NCBI GenBank assembly: GCA_964243985.1
Contig: CAXTHJ010000059.1
Location: 1 to 18,053 of the forward strand
Direction: 5' to 3'
Source: CAIOYC01 sp964243985
Lineage (GTDB): Bacteria > Pseudomonadota > Alphaproteobacteria > Caulobacterales > Caulobacteraceae
Length of the DNA: 18,053 bases
Made by a program: the position numbers and the translations under genes. Shown here one piece after another: positions 13,506-18,053 of the stretch (positions are counted from its first letter, which is position 1; each line of letters begins with the position of its first letter). The notes below the pieces were generated by a model that saw only the letters and a list, made by a program, of their open reading frames with translations, was not told the origin of the DNA and did no database searches.

Positions 13506-15071
13506 ATGGCTCTGGTTCACGCGGTCGGATCAGGCATGACGAACGAAACGGCGCATAGGGCCGATCCGCCGGGCAAGGGCGATGCGGTCAAGGCCGATGC
13601 CGGCAAGTCGTTTCGTCGCTCGATCCTTGTGGTCTTGTCCGCCGGCCTCCTCGCCCTGGCGATCATGGCCGGGGTGGCGACGTGGCTGGTGAACAGGGCG
13701 CGGGACTACAGCCGCTGGACCGAACACACCTATATTGTGCAAACGCACGTCAACCATTTCGCCGCCCTGACGGAGCGGGCGGAGACGGCTCGGCGTGGGT
13801 ATCTGCTGTCGCCCAACGCCACTTATCGCGACGGCTACAACAGGGTCGTGGCTCAGATCATGCCGCAGCTGAACGGCATCGCCCTCGACACCTTCGATAA
13901 TCCTATCCAGCGCCGCAATGTGGTGGCCCTGCGCGCCCTGGTGGAGCAGCGGGACGCTCTGGCCAAGCGCATGATGTCCCTGGCCGCCGCCGGCCAGATC
14001 GAGGCCGCCGTCGAGGCGTTCAAGGAAGATCGCGACCGCGCGGCGCTGCATCAGGTGCGGACGCTGACGCAGTCCATGCTGGACGAGGAAGCCCGCCTTT
14101 TGAAGCTGCGGACGGCCCGAGAACAGGACAACGCCGGCATTCTCTTGGCGGTGGTGCTGATCGGCGGCGCCCTCCTGGCCCTCCTCTCCCTCGGCTCCCT
14201 TCTCCTGATGCGCCGGTACGCCGATGAGCTGGATCAGGCTCAGATGGAACTGCAGGGTCTCAACGCCGATCTTGAGGCGCGGGTGAAAGGGCGCACGGTG
14301 GAGCTCTCCCGCGCCAATGAGGAGATCCAGCGCTTCGCCTATATCGTCTCCCACGACCTTCGCTCGCCCCTAGTCAACGTCATGGGCTTCACCAGCGAGT
14401 TGGAGCTGGCGCTAAAGCCCCTCAAGCGCATGGTCGACTGGATGCTGGAACACGACCCCGAGCACCTGCCGAGGGACATGAAGGAGTCCGTCGAGGTGGA
14501 GATGCCCGAGGCGATCGGCTTCATCCGCTCCTCCACCCGTAAGATGGACGGGCTCATCAACGCCATCCTGCGCCTGTCCCGCGAGGGCCGCCGCACCCTG
14601 ACCCCCGAAACGCTTGACATGAACGCGGTGGCGGTGGGGTTGATCGACAACGTCCGCCATCGGCTGATCGAGCGCGGCGCCGATGCTGTGGTTGAGGGCG
14701 ATTTGCCGGACCTGATCTGCGACCGCCTCGCCGTTGAACAGGTGTTCGGCAACCTGATCGACAATGCGGTGAAGTACCTGTCTCCCAATCGCCCTGGTTT
14801 AATCACCGTTCGCGGACGGCGGGAGGGCGGCCTCCTGGTCTATGAGATCCAGGACAACGGCCGGGGGATCGCTCCCCAGGATCATGAGCGCGTGTTCGAG
14901 CTCTTCCGCCGCTCCGGCGCCCAGGACCAGGCGGGGGAGGGGATCGGCCTCGCGCATGTGAGGGCCTTGATGTATCGTCTGGGCGGGACCATCACCTGCA
15001 CCTCAGAGCTTGACCAGGGCGCGACATTCCATCTCTCTTTTCCTCCGCGTTTAGGTATTGAAGCGTCATGA
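13506..15071 (+). CDS. CHASE3-domain sensor histidine kinase
   Basis: The membrane sensor kinase has 521 residues. TM1 (about 40-62) and TM2 (about 211-235) flank a periplasmic helical region (65-205) that reads as a CHASE3 domain (ERAETARRGYLLSPNATYRDGY). A coiled coil (236-275) leads to the HisKA domain with phospho-acceptor H283 (FAYIVSHDLRSPLVNVMGF). Between the two dimerisation helices there is an extra stretch of roughly 30 residues (about 303-332). The ATPase domain has the N box FGNLIDNAVKY (N416, N420), the G1 box DNGRGI (450-455) and the G2 box GEGIGLAHVRAL (478-489). The ATG at 13506 has no strong ribosome site; an ATG at 13536 would remove ten residues and is possible. Its stop overlaps the next start in ATGA, implying coupled translation. 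The signal sensed is unknown. Confidence 0.93.
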   Translation: MALVHAVGSGMTNETAHRADPPGKGDAVKADAGKSFRRSILVVLSAGLLALAIMAGVATWLVNRARDYSRWTEHTYIVQTHVNHFAALTERAETARRGYLLSPNATYRDGYNRVVAQIMPQLNGIALDTFDNPIQRRNVVALRALVEQRDALAKRMMSLAAAGQIEAAVEAFKEDRDRAALHQVRTLTQSMLDEEARLLKLRTAREQDNAGILLAVVLIGGALLALLSLGSLLLMRRYADELDQAQMELQGLNADLEARVKGRTVELSRANEEIQRFAYIVSHDLRSPLVNVMGFTSELELALKPLKRMVDWMLEHDPEHLPRDMKESVEVEMPEAIGFIRSSTRKMDGLINAILRLSREGRRTLTPETLDMNAVAVGLIDNVRHRLIERGADAVVEGDLPDLICDRLAVEQVFGNLIDNAVKYLSPNRPGLITVRGRREGGLLVYEIQDNGRGIAPQDHERVFELFRRSGAQDQAGEGIGLAHVRALMYRLGGTITCTSELDQGATFHLSFPPRLGIEAS

Positions 15072-15517
15072 GCAACATCGCCGAACAACAACCCGTCAAC
15101 ATCGTCATGGTGGAGGATGATGAAGGCCACGCCCGTCTTATCGAGCGCAATATCCGGCGCGCCGGAATCTCCAACGAGATCCGGCATTTCCTGGACGGGA
15201 CCTCGGCCTTGGAATTCCTGTTCAAGGGCGTGGACGGCCCGCTCTTGAACGGTCCGGCCCTGGTCTTGCTGGACCTCAACCTGCCGGACATGAGTGGCAT
15301 CGACATCCTGGCGAAGATCAAGAGCGAGCCGAAGCTGAAGCGGACGCCGGTAGTGGTGCTGACCACCACGGACGACAAGGTGGAGATCCAGCGCTGCTAC
15401 GATCTCGGCTGCAACGTCTACATCACCAAGCCGGTGAACTACGAAAGCTTCGCCGACGCCATCCGTCAGCTTGGCCTGTTCCTGTCGGTGATCCAAGTTC
15501 CCGAGGTCCAGGCGTGA
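15068..15517 (+). CDS. Rcp1-type single-domain response regulator
   Basis: This 149-residue receiver resembles the Rcp1 group, stand-alone receivers usually paired with phytochrome-like or CHASE3 kinases. It shows NIVMVEDDEGHARLIERNIRRAG at the start, acidic pocket E16-D17-D18, phospho-acceptor D69 (LVLLDLNLPDMSG), T99-T100 and K121-P122 (YITKPVNYESF), and a C-terminal tail with no output domain. The start overlaps the kinase stop by 4 bases (ATGA), and its own stop overlaps the next start (GTGA). It is likely phosphorylated by the upstream kinase and may pass the phosphate on to, or regulate, the downstream hybrid kinase. That direction of flow is inferred. Confidence 0.93.
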   Translation: MSNIAEQQPVNIVMVEDDEGHARLIERNIRRAGISNEIRHFLDGTSALEFLFKGVDGPLLNGPALVLLDLNLPDMSGIDILAKIKSEPKLKRTPVVVLTTTDDKVEIQRCYDLGCNVYITKPVNYESFADAIRQLGLFLSVIQVPEVQA

Positions 15518-16587
15518 CCATCGCTCTGGAGGAAGCTCCGGCGCGATCGAAGCTTCTCTACATCGATGACGACAAGGCCCTTTGCTATTTGGTGAAAAAG
15601 GGGCTGGAGCGGCGCGGCTATAGCGTGGAGACCGCCCACTCTGGCCCGGATGGGCTGGCGATGGCGCAAGCCTCGCCCTTCGACCTGATCGCCATCGACC
15701 ACTATATGCCGGGGCAGGACGGGCTGGTGACGCTCGGACATCTGAAGAATCTGCACACCACCCCGCCGGTGGTCTACGTCACCGGCTCGGACGAAAGCCG
15801 CATCGCCGTCGCCGCTCTGAAGGAAGGCGCCATCGACTACGTGGTGAAGACGGGCTCGGACGACTTCATCGACCTTCTCACCAGCGCGCTGCGACAGGCC
15901 GAGGAACAGGTGCGGCTCCGAAGCGAACGGGACGCCGCCACCGAGGCCCTCCGCGCCGCCAACGCCCGGCTGGAAGCCATCGTCGCTCACCAGGCGGTTC
16001 TGCTGCGGGAGGTGAACCATCGGGTGGCCAACAGCCTGCAACTCGTCTCCTCCCTGGTGCATATGCAGATGTCCGCAGTGAAGGGCGGCCCGGCGGCCGA
16101 GGCGCTGCGCGACACCCAGGCCCGCATCGACGCCATCATGCAGGTTCACCGCCGCCTCTACACCTCCGAGGACGTGCAGTCGGTGGACATGCAGGATTAC
16201 CTCGAAGGGCTGGTGACTGAGCTTTCCCAATCCCTCGCCGCCGACGGACGCCAGACCTTGTCCCTTCAGTCCGAACCTATCCGCCTGCCGACCGACGCCG
16301 CGGTTTCGCTCGGCGTGGTGGTGGCGGAACTGGTGACCAACGCTTGCAAATATGCCTATCCGGGCGGCGAGGCCGGAGAGGTGCGGGTGCTGTTCGGCCG
16401 GGATGGCGAGGACGATTATCGCCTGGTGGTGGAGGACGACGGGCCCGGCTTCGCCCCCTCAGAGCCGGCGCAAGGCACGGGCCTTGGCCGCACGGTGATC
16501 TCCGCCATGGCGAGAAACCTCAACTCCAAGATCGTGTTCGATGCGGAGCATAAGGGTGCACGAGCCGTGCTGAGTTTTCGGGCCTAA
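15514..16587 (+). CDS. Hybrid receiver-HisKA_2 histidine kinase with HRXXN motif
   Basis: A soluble 357-residue hybrid. The N-terminal receiver (13-128) has D18-D19-D20, phospho-acceptor D62 (LIAIDHYMPGQDG), T90 and K112, though the usual Lys-Pro is Lys-Thr here. A coiled coil (129-160) follows. The HisKA_2 domain has LLREVNHRVANSLQLVSSL, with H169 in an HRXXN motif (H169, R170, N173), and then the HATPase domain with N276 (AELVTNACKY), DDGPGF (308-313) and GTGLGRTVI (321-329). The W of the HWE family is absent. HRXXN kinases are known in alphaproteobacteria to act on PhyR in the general stress response. The GTG start overlaps the preceding stop by 4 bases. Having no membrane segment, it must take its input through its receiver or a partner. 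Confidence 0.92.
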   Translation: MTIALEEAPARSKLLYIDDDKALCYLVKKGLERRGYSVETAHSGPDGLAMAQASPFDLIAIDHYMPGQDGLVTLGHLKNLHTTPPVVYVTGSDESRIAVAALKEGAIDYVVKTGSDDFIDLLTSALRQAEEQVRLRSERDAATEALRAANARLEAIVAHQAVLLREVNHRVANSLQLVSSLVHMQMSAVKGGPAAEALRDTQARIDAIMQVHRRLYTSEDVQSVDMQDYLEGLVTELSQSLAADGRQTLSLQSEPIRLPTDAAVSLGVVVAELVTNACKYAYPGGEAGEVRVLFGRDGEDDYRLVVEDDGPGFAPSEPAQGTGLGRTVISAMARNLNSKIVFDAEHKGARAVLSFRA

Positions 16588-16614
16588 GTCCTTCTCCCAA
16601 AAGCGGAGAAGGAC
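16588..16614. terminator. Bidirectional hairpin between convergent genes
   Basis: GTCCTTCTCC (16588-16597) and GGAGAAGGAC (16605-16614) form a perfect 10-bp stem around CAAAAGC. It fills the 28-bp gap between the stops of the hybrid kinase and the convergent permease, so it can serve both. There is no outer T-run. The CCTTCTCC core resembles the REP-like elements at 2394 and 18018. Confidence 0.6.
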
Positions 16615-16615
16615 G

Positions 16616-18013
16616 TCAGATCTTCGCCAACTCACTATTGCGCCGTGCGAACAAGAAGTAGACCAGCAGACCCAGCGCGTTCCAGCCGAAGAACAGCATG
16701 ATGGTGATGCTCGGCAGGCTGGTGAAGAGGTACAGGCACCCGACCACCCCCAGCGGACCCACCAGCCACCACAGCGGGGTCTTGAACACGCGGGGACGGT
16801 CGGGCTCCCGCCGCCGCATCACCATCATGCAGACGGCCACGGCGATGAAGGCGCAGAGGGTGCCGGCGTTGGCCAGCGCCGCGATTTGGTTCAGCGGCAA
16901 AAAGCCGGCGATTGCGGCGGCGATCACTGCGGTGACGATGGTCATGGTGGTGGGCGAGCCGGTCCGCGCCGAGACCTTCGACAGGCTTCGGGGCAGGAGC
17001 CCGTCCCGCGCCATCACGAAGAAGATGCGGCTCTGGCCATACATGAAGGCTAGGATCACTGTGGGCAACGCCACCACCGCCGCCCCCGCCACCAGTCGCG
17101 CCGTCAGCGGCTCCTTCAAGGTGTCCAGCACCAAAACGAGCGGCGCAGCGCTCTTGGCGAACACGGCGGGCGCCACGGCGCCGATCGCGGCGGCCGCCAC
17201 GGCCATGTAGATGACGATGCAGAGCACCATGGAGCCGATGATGCCGATGGTGAGATCGCGGCCGGGGTTGATCGTCTCCTCCGCCGCGGTGGAGATGGTG
17301 TCGAAGCCGTAGAAGGCGAAGAAGATGATCGACGCCGCCGCCATCACCCCGATCTTGCCCCCGTCCGGGCCGTGCCCGGAGAAGCCAAACGGCATGAAGG
17401 GATGGAAGTGGCTGGGATCAAACGCTCGTCCGGCGATGATGACGAAGGCGGTCAGAGCCACGATTTTGATCACCACCAGCACAACGTTGACGGTGGCGCT
17501 CTCCTTGGTGCCGATGATCAGGATGCCGGCGACCAGGAAACAGATGACGATGGCGGGCAGGTTGATGATCCCGCCGCCCTCCGGCCCAGCCAGAAGCTGA
17601 TGCGGCACGAAAGGCAGGAACTCCGCCACATGGCCGGACCAGCCCACCGCCACGGCGCTGCAGACGACGGTGTATTCCAGGATCAAGCTCCAGCCGACGA
17701 TCCAGGCCAGGCTCTCGCCCAGCACCGTGTAGGTATAGGTGTAGGCGCTGCCCGCCGCCGGGATCATGGTCGCCATCTCGGCGTAGGCCAGGGCGGCGCA
17801 GACGCAGACCACGCCGGCGATCACGAAGGAGAGGATCACGGCCGGCCCCGCCAGCCCTGCGCCGACGCCGATCAAGGTGTAGATGCCGGTGCCGACAATG
17901 GCGCCGACGCCAAGCGCGATCAGGTGCGGCCAGCTGAGGGTCGGGCGCAGGCGGTGCTCATCATCCGTCCGCGCCAGGGCGTCGAAGGATTTGCGGCGCA
18001 GGAGGGTGTTCAC
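16616..18013 (-). CDS. APC-family amino acid permease (CAT-like)
   Basis: This is an integral inner-membrane transporter of the amino acid/polyamine/organocation superfamily, 465 residues with about 12 predicted membrane helices. The N-terminal LSWPHLIALGVGAIVGTGIYTLIGVGAG (27-53) contains the unwound TM1 motif (GAIVGTG) that binds the substrate backbone. YAEMATMIPAAGSAYTYTYTVLGE (77-100) and FFAFYGFDTISTAAEETINPGRDLTIGI (near 231-258) are strong signatures of the cationic amino acid transporter group, which includes YfnA-like permeases. The start is GTG (18011-18013) with GGGGAGGGG just upstream, inside a REP-type palindrome. It converges on the signalling operon. The substrate cannot be assigned beyond an amino acid, cationic or neutral. 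Confidence 0.92.
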   Translation of the reverse strand: MNTLLRRKSFDALARTDDEHRLRPTLSWPHLIALGVGAIVGTGIYTLIGVGAGLAGPAVILSFVIAGVVCVCAALAYAEMATMIPAAGSAYTYTYTVLGESLAWIVGWSLILEYTVVCSAVAVGWSGHVAEFLPFVPHQLLAGPEGGGIINLPAIVICFLVAGILIIGTKESATVNVVLVVIKIVALTAFVIIAGRAFDPSHFHPFMPFGFSGHGPDGGKIGVMAAASIIFFAFYGFDTISTAAEETINPGRDLTIGIIGSMVLCIVIYMAVAAAAIGAVAPAVFAKSAAPLVLVLDTLKEPLTARLVAGAAVVALPTVILAFMYGQSRIFFVMARDGLLPRSLSKVSARTGSPTTMTIVTAVIAAAIAGFLPLNQIAALANAGTLCAFIAVAVCMMVMRRREPDRPRVFKTPLWWLVGPLGVVGCLYLFTSLPSITIMLFFGWNALGLLVYFLFARRNSELAKI

Positions 18014-18017
18014 TGTT

Positions 18018-18040
18018 CCCCTCCCCCTTGCGGGGAGGGG
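18018..18040. repeat. REP-type palindrome overlapping the permease ribosome binding site
   Basis: CCCCTCCCC (18018-18026) and GGGGAGGGG (18032-18040) form a perfect 9-bp stem around CTTGC. The CTCCCCCTTGCGGGGAG core and the TCAAGGGTGGGGG that follows to the window edge match a common alphaproteobacterial intergenic repeat. On the minus strand its arm supplies the Shine-Dalgarno sequence of the permease gene, 4 bases before the GTG. Confidence 0.65.
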
Positions 18041-18053
18041 TCAAGGGTGGGGG

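Noticed and set aside
1..18053. A phage defence island, CRISPR array, integron or transposon.
   Set aside because: No regularly spaced repeats of CRISPR size, no integrase or transposase, and no defence-type domains were found; the genes are mostly conserved core functions.

Overview
This is a GC-rich, gene-dense chromosomal window from an alphaproteobacterium, most likely of the Caulobacterales (Caulobacter/Phenylobacterium type). The evidence is a flagellin-glycosylation gene pair beside a FlaEY-like protein, a GAAC-N7-GAAC LexA box ahead of ssb, an alphaproteobacterial GyrA with an acidic insertion in its C-terminal domain, CcmF-type cytochrome c maturation, and HRXXN/HisKA_2 signalling. 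No tRNA, rRNA, CRISPR array, transposase or phage gene was seen. The assignment rests on remembered family features, not on a search.

Left part (1-7140). The window opens inside ccmF, which meets pseI (pseudaminic acid synthase) tail to tail with an 8-bp overlap. pseI is divergent from a PseH/FlmH-type acetyltransferase. Then comes a 220-bp gap with REP-like palindromes and a good sigma-54 promoter match. It leads into a roughly 930-residue, Ser/Thr/Ala-rich protein that looks like Caulobacter FlaEY, with flagellin-hook-like and beta-propeller-like segments. Two small envelope proteins of unknown function follow, and then ssb with an SOS box. The first half is therefore mainly flagellin sugar modification and flagellar regulation, followed by DNA repair.

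Middle (7140-12830). A lone sulfotransferase-like gene sits between ssb and gyrA. gyrA appears to use a TTG start and carries Gln at the position of E. coli Ser83. It is followed by a plausible terminator, then coaD and a secreted cyclophilin as a tight pair.

Right part (12830-18053). A signalling island consists of a single-domain receiver on the minus strand. Across an AT-rich intergenic region with palindromes, three overlapping plus-strand genes diverge from it: a CHASE3 histidine kinase, an Rcp1-type receiver, and a receiver-HisKA_2 hybrid kinase with an HRXXN phosphorylation motif. The 4-bp ATGA and GTGA overlaps imply translational coupling, and the set looks like a phosphorelay that could feed the alphaproteobacterial general stress response. 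A hairpin separates it from a convergent APC-family amino acid permease. That gene's ribosome binding site lies inside a REP-type palindrome at the window edge.

Most of the window is conserved core genome. The parts worth a second look are the flaEY control region and its protein, the signalling island, the stray sulfotransferase with the 15-bp tandem repeat before it, and the GyrA Gln substitution.
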